Positions 1 through 7,900 of a stretch of DNA of 10,013 nucleotides are shown here, piece after piece. A program made the translations under genes and the position numbers. Position 1 is the first letter of the stretch, and the number at the start of each line of letters is the position of its first letter. This stretch comes from Trueperella sp. (GTDB taxonomy: Bacteria; Actinomycetota; Actinomycetes; Actinomycetales; Actinomycetaceae), in NCBI GenBank assembly GCA_012727825.1, contig JAAYGH010000206.1, positions 1-10,013 of the forward strand. Reading direction: 5' to 3'. Below the pieces are notes generated by a model that did not search any database, was not told the DNA's origin, and worked only from the letters and a program-made list of their open reading frames with translations.

Positions 1-363
1 AGAGGGCGGGCCAACCGCAAGCTCAGCCGGTTCCTCACCGAGCATTGGCCCATGCCCGAATCGCGAACCTCGCGGGCGCGGAGGCGTTCGCGTGATGCTA
101 AGGACAACTGGGCGAATGACAATCCGAACGACGTCCCCCTTTTCGAGGAATTGCGCGCCTGGCGGCTGGAGACATCGCAGGCCACGGGTAAACCAGCCCA
201 CGTCATAATGCACGATGTGACCCTGCGCGAGATCGCGGAAAAGAAGCCCAGTGACCTTTCCGAACTTGGGCGGGTCCGCGGTATTGGCACCCGCAAGCTC
301 ACCGATTATGGGCTAGATATTTTGACAATCGTCAACGGCAAGCCACTGGGCTATGGCCGATAG
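1..363 (+). CDS. uvrD2: UvrD2-type ATP-dependent DNA helicase, C-terminal fragment with HRDC domain (5' end outside window)
   Basis: The frame is open from base 1 to the TAG at 361-363, giving 120 visible residues; the helicase motor domains lie upstream of the window. Visible residues about 46-111 form an HRDC domain: an opening LFEELRAWR helix, then VTLREIAEKKP, then the helix-hairpin-like GRVRGIGTRKL segment. This is the layout at the end of actinobacterial superfamily 1 helicases of the UvrD2 type, which unwind DNA 3'-5' in repair; the HRDC domain helps bind DNA. The linker before it (about 12-45) is rich in Arg, Ser and Asp and contains no cysteine, although UvrD2 proteins usually carry a zinc-type CxxC pair here. 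RecQ also has HRDC domains, but the LFEELRAWR-type entry and the neighbouring genes favour UvrD2. The gene runs tail to tail into the ThiF-like gene, with five bases between the two stop codons. Confidence 0.85.
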   Translation, partial: RGRANRKLSRFLTEHWPMPESRTSRARRRSRDAKDNWANDNPNDVPLFEELRAWRLETSQATGKPAHVIMHDVTLREIAEKKPSDLSELGRVRGIGTRKLTDYGLDILTIVNGKPLGYGR

Positions 364-368
364 GACCG

Positions 369-1316
369 TCAGCCTTCCGCGAGCCCCGCGCATCCGCAGT
401 CGGGATGTGGTTGGAGGATGACCGGCGCGGGCGGCGATGGCGATGGTCCGACCCGCCACATATGAGGCACCCGACCAGTGTCAAGTGCCTCGGTGATGTC
501 TCGGAGTGCGAGGCTCGTGGCAAGCATCGCGGCACCGATGTCGGGTAGCAGTGCCGGAGTGGCACAAGCCTGCTGGATGAGTGAGCGCCAGTTCGGATCG
601 AACTCCTGGCGGTGCAGCATGAGGCAATTCGCGCACGCAGTTTCGTGGGGAATGGTAAGCGGACCTGCGTAAATATCCACCTCTTCGATCCATGCCTGAT
701 AGACGGACACGTGCTCGGCACCGTATTGTCCGACCGTCACGGGATCGGTGGCGAACGAGCCTGTAACAATCGCAAGGTCTGGGGGACTCGATGTTCGAGT
801 CCCGGCGAATACGTGCGGATTTTCTTGCCGGATGAGCGTCTTGAAAGCTGCTCGACGGTCCACGCCTACGCCCATACGGCGCATGTCAGGATGGTCGTTA
901 TAGGTAACCACGGCGTCGTCGTCGGTTGTAATCCGTCCAAACCCGCGGCGTGCAAGCCCGATACCGATGCCCGCACCGAGATAGTCCGCGTGATGAATAT
1001 GAATGTGCCGTGCCATTCGTTCGGGCACCGTGCCATGGATGCGTCGCGAGGCGATCGCATCCGGGCGGGGCGACGGATCGGGGTCGAGTACTCCAGCTCG
1101 CGTGAGCGTGTTGAGGATCGAGCGCAGCCTGTGCGGTGAAATGCCGGCAACTTTTGCGCGTGCCGACAATTCGGCATCAGTGTGTGGGCGTGTTAAGGAA
1201 TCCACGAGCTGCATCTCCGCGAGATCCAAACCGGTAAGACTCACACCCACACGCGGGTCCAGCCCGATCTGAGCCTGGCGCGTGCCAGTCCAGAAAACTC
1301 CCGTTGTTAGTTGCAT
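369..1316 (-). CDS. ThiF/E1-like protein, TOMM cyclodehydratase N-terminal-like (conserved actinobacterial family)
   Basis: A 315-residue protein. Residues about 25-85 look like a winged-helix or peptide-clamp region (LTGLDLAEMQLVDSL, then a helical segment). Residues about 104-140 read like the start of an E1 Rossmann fold, with GAGIGIGLARRGFG followed by an acidic TDDDAV. Cys228-x2-Cys231 and Cys307-x-Cys309 match the paired zinc-binding cysteines of ThiF/MoeB/cyclodehydratase proteins, and GPLTIPHETACANCLMLHR resembles the segment in azole-peptide (TOMM) leader-binding E1-like proteins. Established: such folds activate or bind peptide C-termini or leader peptides. No YcaO, dehydrogenase or precursor peptide is visible, so the substrate is unknown. 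The gene lies 56 bases downstream of the zincin-2 gene on the same strand, so co-transcription is likely. The ATG at 1314-1316 has no clear Shine-Dalgarno sequence, so the start is only probable. Confidence 0.75.
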   Translation of the reverse strand: MQLTTGVFWTGTRQAQIGLDPRVGVSLTGLDLAEMQLVDSLTRPHTDAELSARAKVAGISPHRLRSILNTLTRAGVLDPDPSPRPDAIASRRIHGTVPERMARHIHIHHADYLGAGIGIGLARRGFGRITTDDDAVVTYNDHPDMRRMGVGVDRRAAFKTLIRQENPHVFAGTRTSSPPDLAIVTGSFATDPVTVGQYGAEHVSVYQAWIEEVDIYAGPLTIPHETACANCLMLHRQEFDPNWRSLIQQACATPALLPDIGAAMLATSLALRDITEALDTGRVPHMWRVGPSPSPPAPVILQPHPDCGCAGLAEG

Positions 1317-1372
1317 ATCGTGAGACTAACGACGCCGGAGAGCCCGGGAACCCTCAATTCACGGCTGTGGAT

Positions 1373-2860
1373 TTAACTCTGGTCGGGATCCTCAGATGGA
1401 CTACCGTTATCGCCTTTGCCGACCTCGTCGCTGCCGTCGCGATGAGGCTGATCGTCCGCGCCGAACGCGGCCTCGTGAGGGGCTTCGCTCTGCTCGGCGT
1501 CGCCAAATAGGCCCTCGAGGAAGGAATCGAGTTCGGCATCGATGTCTTGTTGCTCGCCGTCGAAGAACGATTCGGGATTGTCGAGCGCATCTGCCGTGGG
1601 CAGGAGATCGGGGTGGGACCACATCGCATCGCGGTCCTTCATGCTCTTCTTCGACTCTGCGAGTTGCCAAAATGTGGCCGCCTCACGTTGGCGCCGTGCC
1701 GCGAGTTCGATACCCAGGAGTGCCTCCCACACGGATTTGGCCGGATTGTCGGTGGCATAACGGCGTGTAAAGAGTTCACGCATCGGAACGGCGTTCGGTA
1801 AGTGGGGAAGCACGGCGCGCGCGGCGACCTCGGATACCCAGCCCTCGATAAGGGAGAGCAGATGCTGGAGGCGCTCAACGGCGTCTTCCTGAGCTCCCGA
1901 AAGTTCGAGAACGAAAATATTTGACATGTCGATTTGGGGCATGTTGGTGGGATCCATGTTCGTCGGATCGATTGCCATGCCGCGCACCTGCTCCTCGATT
2001 GACTCCATATCGATGTCAATGCCGGACGCGATTTCGGCGATGGTGTCGAGAACGCGCGGGCGCAGCCATGGTACGCGCGTGTAGAGGCGCGCTGCGGCAG
2101 CCTCACGGACGGCGACATAGAGGAGGACTTCTTCGTGCGAAACGTCTAGTCCCTCCGAGAACTCGTCAATGTTGCGCGGCACGAGTATCGAGGACGACCC
2201 CTCAAGTAGTGGCACGCCCGTATCGGTGGAACCGAATGACTTCAAGGCGAGCTCTGCGAGAGCGCCGCCGTACTGAACGCCTAACACCGAGGCGATCATC
2301 TTCGAGATGAACATCGTTGGATCACCGAACATCCCAGCCATCTGCGGAGGCAGATGTTCGGTTTGCGCGGAGAACGCGTCTGAGAACGCGCGCGAGACGT
2401 TCGCGCCGATGGGGTCAATAAGTTTGCGGAAGGTGCCAAGCGAGTGAGCGATCCAGTCGAGGCGGGTGAGCGCCATGTTTGGGCCCGTCGCCGGATCGAA
2501 CTCGGTGGCCGCATCCAGCCACAGGGAAGCTGTGCGCATGGAGGAGCGCGTGTGGTCAGCCTTGTCTGCAGTTAACCGATCCGCGTTGCTTCGGGTTACC
2601 GTTTCGCGGGCTACCCGCTCAGCGAGTTGCCAATTCACGGGACCTTCACCAGACGATCCGAGCATCGCTTGAATCTGCTGGGTCACCATCGCAATATTCG
2701 CGGGGTCTAGCATCTGCGACATTGCGGCATTCGGGTCTTGGCCCTCCGCCTTCATGCGCTCAATGATCTGCTCGGCCCCATCGGGTCCGAAAATCGCGCG
2801 GAGCATGTCTTCCCAGTTGTCATCTGGTGTGCCTTGCCCGTTATGATCACTGTTGCTCAT
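1373..2860 (-). CDS. Zincin-like metallopeptidase type 2 (DUF2342) family protein, possibly inactive
   Basis: A 495-residue protein of the actinobacterial zincin-2 family, annotated as putative hydrolase or zinc-dependent metalloprotease. The N-terminus (MSNSDHNGQG, then WEDMLRAIFG) is typical. Matching landmarks are ILVPRNIDEFSEGLDVS, YVAVREAAAARLYTRVPWLR (248-267 region), LSLIEGWVSEVAARA, and the C-terminal FTRRYATDNPAKSVWEALLG followed by HPDLLPTADALDNP. The tail (about 445-495) is acidic and low in complexity. At the expected metal-binding helix the sequence is R252-E253-A254-A255-A256: from memory, relatives have His at the last position, and the F420-associated branch has a full HEVTH-type motif. 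Neither His is present, so peptidase activity is doubtful. The start at 2860 is chosen over an open extension to 3052 because GAGGAGG (complement of 2868-2874) sits 7 bases upstream. First gene of a likely operon with the ThiF-like gene. Confidence 0.88.
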   Translation of the reverse strand: MSNSDHNGQGTPDDNWEDMLRAIFGPDGAEQIIERMKAEGQDPNAAMSQMLDPANIAMVTQQIQAMLGSSGEGPVNWQLAERVARETVTRSNADRLTADKADHTRSSMRTASLWLDAATEFDPATGPNMALTRLDWIAHSLGTFRKLIDPIGANVSRAFSDAFSAQTEHLPPQMAGMFGDPTMFISKMIASVLGVQYGGALAELALKSFGSTDTGVPLLEGSSSILVPRNIDEFSEGLDVSHEEVLLYVAVREAAAARLYTRVPWLRPRVLDTIAEIASGIDIDMESIEEQVRGMAIDPTNMDPTNMPQIDMSNIFVLELSGAQEDAVERLQHLLSLIEGWVSEVAARAVLPHLPNAVPMRELFTRRYATDNPAKSVWEALLGIELAARRQREAATFWQLAESKKSMKDRDAMWSHPDLLPTADALDNPESFFDGEQQDIDAELDSFLEGLFGDAEQSEAPHEAAFGADDQPHRDGSDEVGKGDNGSPSEDPDQS

Positions 2861-2867
2861 AAGATTT

Positions 2868-2874
2868 CCTCCTC
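2868..2874 (-). promoter_or_regulatory. Strong Shine-Dalgarno site of the zincin-2 gene
   Basis: On the minus strand GAGGAGG lies seven bases before the ATG at 2858-2860. It is one of the best ribosome binding sites in the window and fixes the start of the zincin-2 protein, ruling out the 64-residue upstream extension. Confidence 0.8.
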
Positions 2875-2886
2875 GGCTATCTACCA

Positions 2887-2915
2887 AGAGTAGTGGGCGT
2901 GGCCCCGCCTGACAA
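2887..2915 (-). promoter_or_regulatory. Candidate sigma-A type promoter for the zincin-2 / ThiF-like operon
   Basis: Reading the minus strand, TTGTCA (complement of 2910-2915) is followed after exactly 17 bases by TACTCT (complement of 2887-2892). The -35 element matches TTGACA at five of six positions; the -10 keeps T, A and the final T. Transcription would start near 2880, leaving a leader of about 20 bases that contains the ribosome binding site. This is pattern matching only. No comparably good promoter was found for the divergent protease gene in the same spacer (2861-3050). Confidence 0.45.
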
Positions 2916-3050
2916 AGAGCGACGGTGCGCCGGAGGCGTAAATGAGCTTGGCCACCCGGGAAACGGACAGATGCTGGTGGATACTGGTGGACACGACCGG
3001 ACCTGGCGACGATTGTGGAACCGGCCCTTACCAACATTGGATGGACTCCC

Positions 3051-4160
3051 ATGCGGATTGTACGACGCCCCTCACGAAGGATAATTGCTGGCGCGCTGTA
3101 CGCGCTTCTCCTTCTCGTCGGTATCGCGATGCCGACCTCCTACATTGTGCAAAGTCCAGGCCCGGTGCTGGACGTGACAGGCGAGATTAACGGCACGGAC
3201 ATCCTCAAGGTATCGGGCACCGACACCTACGCGTCGGACACGGACCTCCTCATGACAACCGTGACCGCCACGGGTAACGCTGACCACGGCGTTCCCGGCG
3301 TCGTCGCAGTGGGCGCGCTTGTGAGTCGCAACCTCCAACTTGTGCCGGTCCGCGCACTGTACCCGGCGGAAATCACGTCGGATCAGATCCGCGAACGCAA
3401 CCAGATGCTCATGGACTTCTCACAGGACACGGCCTCGGCCGTAGCCTTTGAAACCGCGGGTATGGAAGTCTCAATGACGCTCACAATTGCCGGGGTGCCC
3501 GAGGACTCACCCGCGTTTGGCATTCTTGAGGAAGGCGACGTCCTCAAGGAAATAGGCACTGATGACACCAAGGGCTTCGTGACAATCACGACCTTTATGG
3601 ACCTGTCGGGCGTCCTCGACGCCGCTCCCGCAGGATCGGACATCACCTTGAAGATCGATCGCGATGGTGAGGAGCAGACGCTCACTATGACGACTCGTGG
3701 CTTCGAGCCTGACACCACCGGCTGGGTCCACCCAGGTTCGATGCTTGGCGTGTTCGTCGAAGTGACCGACGTCGTTCTTCCTACCAATGTCGACTACGTG
3801 GTGGAAGGTATTGGCGGGCCGTCGGCTGGCGGTATGTTTACGCTGGCGATTTACGACGCCGTCACTGAGGGATCGCTGGGCGGCGACGCGACCATTGCGG
3901 GCACTGGCGCCATCGCGTGGGACGGCGAGATCGATCCCATCGGGGGCATTCGCCACAAGATCAACGGCGCTCGCGACGCCGGAGCAACCGACTTCATTGC
4001 ACCAGCTCCGAACTGTCCTGAGACGATCGGATTCGAACCCGACGGGCTCAATATTTGGTCGGTGCGGACGATCGACGAAGCAATCGCCGTCGTCGAAGCA
4101 GTCGAGTCAGGGGACACCTCGTCGCTCACGCCCTGCGCGGACGTCGAATCCACTTCTTAG
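3051..4160 (+). CDS. Membrane-anchored PDZ / Lon-like (S16) serine protease, YlbL type
   Basis: A 369-residue protein. A short basic N-terminus (MRIVRRPSRR) leads into a hydrophobic segment, about 11-27 (IIAGALYALLLLVGIAMP), followed by YIVQSPGPVLDV, so the catalytic part should sit outside the membrane. A PDZ domain covers about 137-216 (MTLTIAGVPEDSPAFGILE and on). The C-terminal third is an S16 Lon-type protease domain: GGPSAGGMF carries the nucleophile Ser258, and GGIRHKINGA carries the general base Lys303. Their 45-residue spacing resembles that of Lon, so the dyad looks intact. Relatives include Bacillus YlbL, which helps degrade the division inhibitor YneA, and mycobacterial Rv3194c; the substrate here is unknown. 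The ATG at 3051 is chosen because the membrane anchor follows at once and GGATGG lies just upstream; a GTG at 3015 would add 12 residues. The gene ends 8 bases from the convergent PPA1309-like gene. Confidence 0.88.
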   Translation: MRIVRRPSRRIIAGALYALLLLVGIAMPTSYIVQSPGPVLDVTGEINGTDILKVSGTDTYASDTDLLMTTVTATGNADHGVPGVVAVGALVSRNLQLVPVRALYPAEITSDQIRERNQMLMDFSQDTASAVAFETAGMEVSMTLTIAGVPEDSPAFGILEEGDVLKEIGTDDTKGFVTITTFMDLSGVLDAAPAGSDITLKIDRDGEEQTLTMTTRGFEPDTTGWVHPGSMLGVFVEVTDVVLPTNVDYVVEGIGGPSAGGMFTLAIYDAVTEGSLGGDATIAGTGAIAWDGEIDPIGGIRHKINGARDAGATDFIAPAPNCPETIGFEPDGLNIWSVRTIDEAIAVVEAVESGDTSSLTPCADVESTS

Positions 4161-4168
4161 GGTGTGGA

Positions 4169-4741
4169 CTACTCGGACTGCCAAGCTTCTTCGGAAAAGC
4201 CCATGCGCAGGCCTTCAACGAGACCCGGCACGAGGTTCTCGCCGGAGAGCACCTTGGTGGGATCGTCGAAATTCTTCATGCGAATCGCACACCACGATTC
4301 ACCTGTGCGAAGGACGGACACGACGATGCGTACATCCTGTCGCTCCGGGTGGTCCTCAAGCGCAGCTTCAGCTTCCTTTGGATCCTTCGGAAGCTGAGTT
4401 TCACTGCCCGGGGGAAGCACAATGCGTTCGACCGCGAGCGAGGCGCCATCGACGTTGTCTGGCCACACGATTCGAGTGACTAGTTCCTCAATTGTGTCCA
4501 CCTCGGGTAATCCTTCCTGTTCGATGGAGAACAGGGTGGTCGGATCTGTGATGGCGTCGGCCTGAACGTCGGCGGGTAATTCGTCTGAGAGCTCGGGGTG
4601 TTCGTCGAGCGCGCGCCGGGCGTAGGCAAGCGCGAACAAGCGCATCGGAGCGTCCCAGCCGCCGGTGGCAACGTGGCGCTCAATCTCGAGCGTGGACTTC
4701 TCTAGCGAGCGGAGCATTGGTGTCTTAGTCGTTTCAGTCAC
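4169..4741 (-). CDS. PPA1309-like conserved actinobacterial protein of unknown function
   Basis: A small acidic soluble protein of 190 residues with no membrane segment or signal peptide. Recognisable family landmarks are LEKSTLEIERHVATGGWD near the start, RLFALAYARRALDE, the central ELVTRIVWPDNVDGASLAVE, and LPKDPKEAEAALEDHPERQD, then VRIVVSVLRTGESWCAIRM and the C-terminal LSGENLVPGLVEGLRMGF. I recognise this as the family named after PPA1309 of Cutibacterium acnes, often found beside the UPF0182 and PDZ-protease genes; no biochemical role is known to me. The start is unsettled: GTG at 4739-4741 gives the family-like MTETTKTPML opening, an in-frame ATG lies at 4757-4759 and another at 4715-4717. 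A GGAG lies only two bases before the GTG, too close for a normal ribosome binding site. The open frame continues upstream to 5203 but would overlap the next gene antisense. Confidence 0.75.
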   Translation of the reverse strand: MTETTKTPMLRSLEKSTLEIERHVATGGWDAPMRLFALAYARRALDEHPELSDELPADVQADAITDPTTLFSIEQEGLPEVDTIEELVTRIVWPDNVDGASLAVERIVLPPGSETQLPKDPKEAEAALEDHPERQDVRIVVSVLRTGESWCAIRMKNFDDPTKVLSGENLVPGLVEGLRMGFSEEAWQSE

Positions 4742-4753
4742 CGCTCCATTGTG
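4736..4753 (-). promoter_or_regulatory. Possible -10 element placing transcription start at the GTG of the PPA1309-like gene
   Basis: On the minus strand CACAAT is followed by six bases (GGAGCG) and then the GTG start codon. That is the spacing expected for a leaderless transcript, which is common in actinobacteria. The -35 side is poor (TTCAAG about 19 bases upstream). Weak evidence, offered because no proper ribosome binding site is present. Confidence 0.25.
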
Positions 4754-4803
4754 GCACATCGCTGGCTTTGGCCTTGAACGGGTCACTCCGTCAGTGAACC
4801 ACA

Positions 4804-4831
4804 TGGCAAACACGGGGCAGTTTGTTATACG
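4804..4831 (+). promoter_or_regulatory. Weak candidate promoter for the UPF0182 gene
   Basis: TATACG at 4826-4831 keeps the TATA core of a -10 box, and TGGCAA at 4804-4809 stands 16 bases upstream as a poor -35. This would start transcription near 4838, about 60 bases before the gene. It is the best candidate seen in the 160-base divergent spacer but may be chance. Confidence 0.3.
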
Positions 4832-4887
4832 GTTTTGGGAGTTGTCTCCGTAGATCACGGTCAATGTCGCCCACGTAGCAGGGCGCG

Positions 4888-4895
4888 AAGTGAGG
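4888..4895 (+). promoter_or_regulatory. Ribosome binding site deciding a TTG start for the UPF0182 gene
   Basis: AAGTGAGG at 4888-4895 is six bases before TTG at 4902-4904. The GTG inside this element (4890-4892) is itself an in-frame start candidate, but it has no comparable purine stretch at the right distance upstream. The TTG also gives the more usual-looking N-terminus MTNQTAPTQ. Confidence 0.55.
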
Positions 4896-4901
4896 TTTAT
4901 T

Positions 4902-7900
4902 TTGACTAACCAAACGGCCCCAACCCAACGGCCGAACTCCGGGCGGTCTCCGCTCGGTGGAGCATTCCTGCCCACCTTAATCGTGCTTGGCGTGCTCGTC
5001 TTCGGAATAGTTGTTTTTGCCAATTTCTGGACCGAGCTCAAGTGGTTTGAACAGATTGACGCAGCGCGAGTTTTCTGGACGCAATACGGTGCATCGATTG
5101 CGCTGGGAGCATTTGGCTTCCTAGCCGTCTTTGCAGTCGTAGTGATCAATCTGCGCATCGCACTGGGTAAGACGAAGCCAAAAGATAAGGGCAACGTCGT
5201 CAACTTGGATTCGCAAATTGCCGACTACCGCGATGCTCTGATGTCCAAGAAGTGGCTGACCTACGGCGTCGTACCCGGCCTCATTGCGCTCTTGTTCGGG
5301 ACTAGCCTGTCCGGAAACTGGCGTACCTTCCTCCTATGGTTTAACGGCTCGTCGTTTGAAACGGCGGATCCCGAATACGGCATGGACGTGTCGTTCTACG
5401 TGTTCGCGTTGCCCGCAATTCACGCGATTATGGGCTTCCTCGTGACCTTGCTCGTGCTCTCTCTCATCACCGCCGGAGTGGTGTACTGGATGACGGGGGA
5501 CATGGGACTCGACCAGAGCGGATTCAAGGTTTCTAAAAAGGCGCAGCGCCACTTCGGCATTTTGCTCGCTTTTGGCGCACTACTCATTGCTATTAATTAT
5601 TGGCTGGCCCGGTACGACCTGCTCCTTGGTAATCACCAACGATTCTCCGGCGCGAGCTACACGGATATCAATGCGTCCAAGCCAGGCTTGACCATTCTTG
5701 CGATTGTGGTTGCGATCGTCGCAGTGCTATTTATTTTGGCCGCGGTCCGCCAGATGTGGAAGCCTGCCCTGGTGGGTATCGCCTCGACGCTCGCTACGGC
5801 GCTCGTGGTGAGCTGGCTGTACCCGATGCTCATGCAGAATTTCCAGGTGAACCCGAACGCTGCCGAGCTTGAGTCGACCTTCATTCAACGCAATATTGAC
5901 GCCACGCTCGAGGCCTATGACATGGCACACGTGGAGACGTTGCAGTACGACGCGCGTACCGATGTGGAGCCTGGCCAGTTGCGCAAGGATTCCGAGACTG
6001 CCGCGCAGATCCGTCTGCTGGATCCGAACATTGTGGATCCCTCGTTCAATCAGCTCCAGCAGAACAGGCAGTATTATCAGTTCCTTGAGCCGCTGACGGT
6101 TGATCGTTACGAGATCGACGGCGAAACGCGTGACACCGTTATTGCAGTGCGCGAACTGAACCTCGATGGCCTAGATGCTGAGCGACGCTCGTGGGTGAAC
6201 GACCACACGGTCTATACGCACGGATTCGGTGTTGCTGCCGCCTACGGAAACACCATCACCAGCCGTGGCGATCCGACGTTCTGGGAAGCCGGAATCCCGT
6301 CGGTTGGCGAAATTGGCGACTACGAAGCTCGCGTGTACTTTGGCCAGCAGAGCCCGGAATACTCCATTGTGGGTGCCCCTGAGGGATCGGATCCGTGGGA
6401 GCTCGATTACCCAGATGATGCTGCGCCCAACGGTCAGGTCATGAACACCTACACCGGCGACGGCGGTCCGTCTGTTGGCAACGTGTTCGAGCGCCTCATG
6501 TTCTCCATCCGGATGGGTTCAACCGAACTCTTCTTCTCGGATCGTGTGACGAGCGAATCGCAGATTCTATTTGACCGCGATCCGCACGAGCGTGTGCGCA
6601 AGGTTGCTCCGTATCTCACACTCGACACGAAGGCTGTTCCGGCCGCGATCGACATGGACGGCGATCCTGATACACCAAAGGATCTCGTGTGGATTATTGA
6701 CGCCTATACGACGTCGAACAATTACCCGTACTCGGCGCGCGAGACTCTTCTCGACGCGACGACGGACGCCACGACGATCGGTGCCACGGGCATTAATCGT
6801 CCGGACGAGATCAACTACATCCGCAACTCGGTCAAGGCCGTGGTCAATGCCTACGACGGTTCAGTGACCCTGTACCAGTGGGATACTGAGGATCCAATTA
6901 TCAACGCGTGGAAGGGAATCTTCCCGGGGCAGATCTCGTCGATCGACGAGATGCCCGGCGACCTGATTGCGCACGTGCGTTACCCCGAGGATCTGTTTAA
7001 GGTGCAGCGCACCCTGCTTGCTCGCTACCACGTAACGGACGCGAAGTCGTTCTACTCCGGTGGCGACTTCTGGCAGGTGCCACTCGAGCCGACCCTCGCG
7101 GCCGGCCCGACCACGCCAAAGCAGCCCCCGTACTACCTGACGTTGAAGATGCCGGGCGAGGACGAAACGAACTTCTCGCTTACGACCTCCTACATCCCCG
7201 GTGGTACGACGAACCGAAACGTCATGACTGGCTTCCTAGCGGCATCTGGTGATGCAGGCGATGAGACCGGTGTGAAGGCCGATTCGTATGGCAAGTTGAA
7301 CTTGCTTGAACTGCCTCGAGACCTGACTGTTCCTGGTCCGGGTCAGGCAGAGAATACGATGCTGACCAACCCCCGGGTGTCGACGGATCTGAACTTGTTG
7401 CGTCAGGGCGGAACAGAGGTCATGGAAGGTAACCTGCTCTCACTTCCAATTGGTGATGGCTTGCTGTACGTCCAGCCGATCTACGTTCAGGCGACGTCCG
7501 GTACGCAGTATCCGACTCTTCAGTACGTGCTGACTCTGTTTGGCGACAGCGTTGGATTTGCGCCGACCTTGGACGAGTCGCTTGATGAGGTCTTCGGTGG
7601 CGATTCGGGCGTTGAGGCCGGAGATGCTGGTGTGGTTGGCGAGAAGGAGGCACCGATTGATGGTGGCGAGATTGATCCGGACCTCGTCGATCCTGATGCC
7701 GAGCCAACAGACGAACCCACCGCTGCCGAGCCAACGGAGGACCCAACAACTGCGGAGCCACCGGCACCGCTACCGGGTACTCCTGAGGAACGCCTCGACA
7801 CCGCGCTCCAGGACGCCAGAACCGCGATCATGGATTCGAACTCGGCCATGGAGGCCGGCGACTGGGCGGCCTACGGCCAGGCCCAGGATGCCCTCTCTGA

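Noticed and set aside
783..803. tRNA T-arm-like sequence (GTTCGAGTCCC) and perfect 8-bp hairpin
   Set aside because: The T-arm stem does not pair in the right register, no acceptor or anticodon arms are found around it, and it lies inside the coding sequence of the ThiF-like gene. The hairpin (783-790 with 796-803) is probably chance.
612..1139. Plus-strand open frame of 175 residues
   Set aside because: It lies wholly within the minus-strand ThiF-like gene, which has recognisable motifs; this is an antisense shadow.
2861..3052. Sixty-four-residue upstream extension of the zincin-2 protein
   Set aside because: It would run through the divergent spacer and past the start of the opposite gene, while a strong ribosome binding site and family-like N-terminus support the ATG at 2860.
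4149..4168. Terminator hairpin between the PDZ protease and PPA1309-like genes
   Set aside because: Only five base pairs (TCCAC / GTGGA) around a ten-base loop, without a U-tract; too weak.
4742..5203. Upstream extension of the PPA1309-like protein
   Set aside because: It would overlap the first 300 bases of the UPF0182 gene antisense, and its translation resembles no part of the family.
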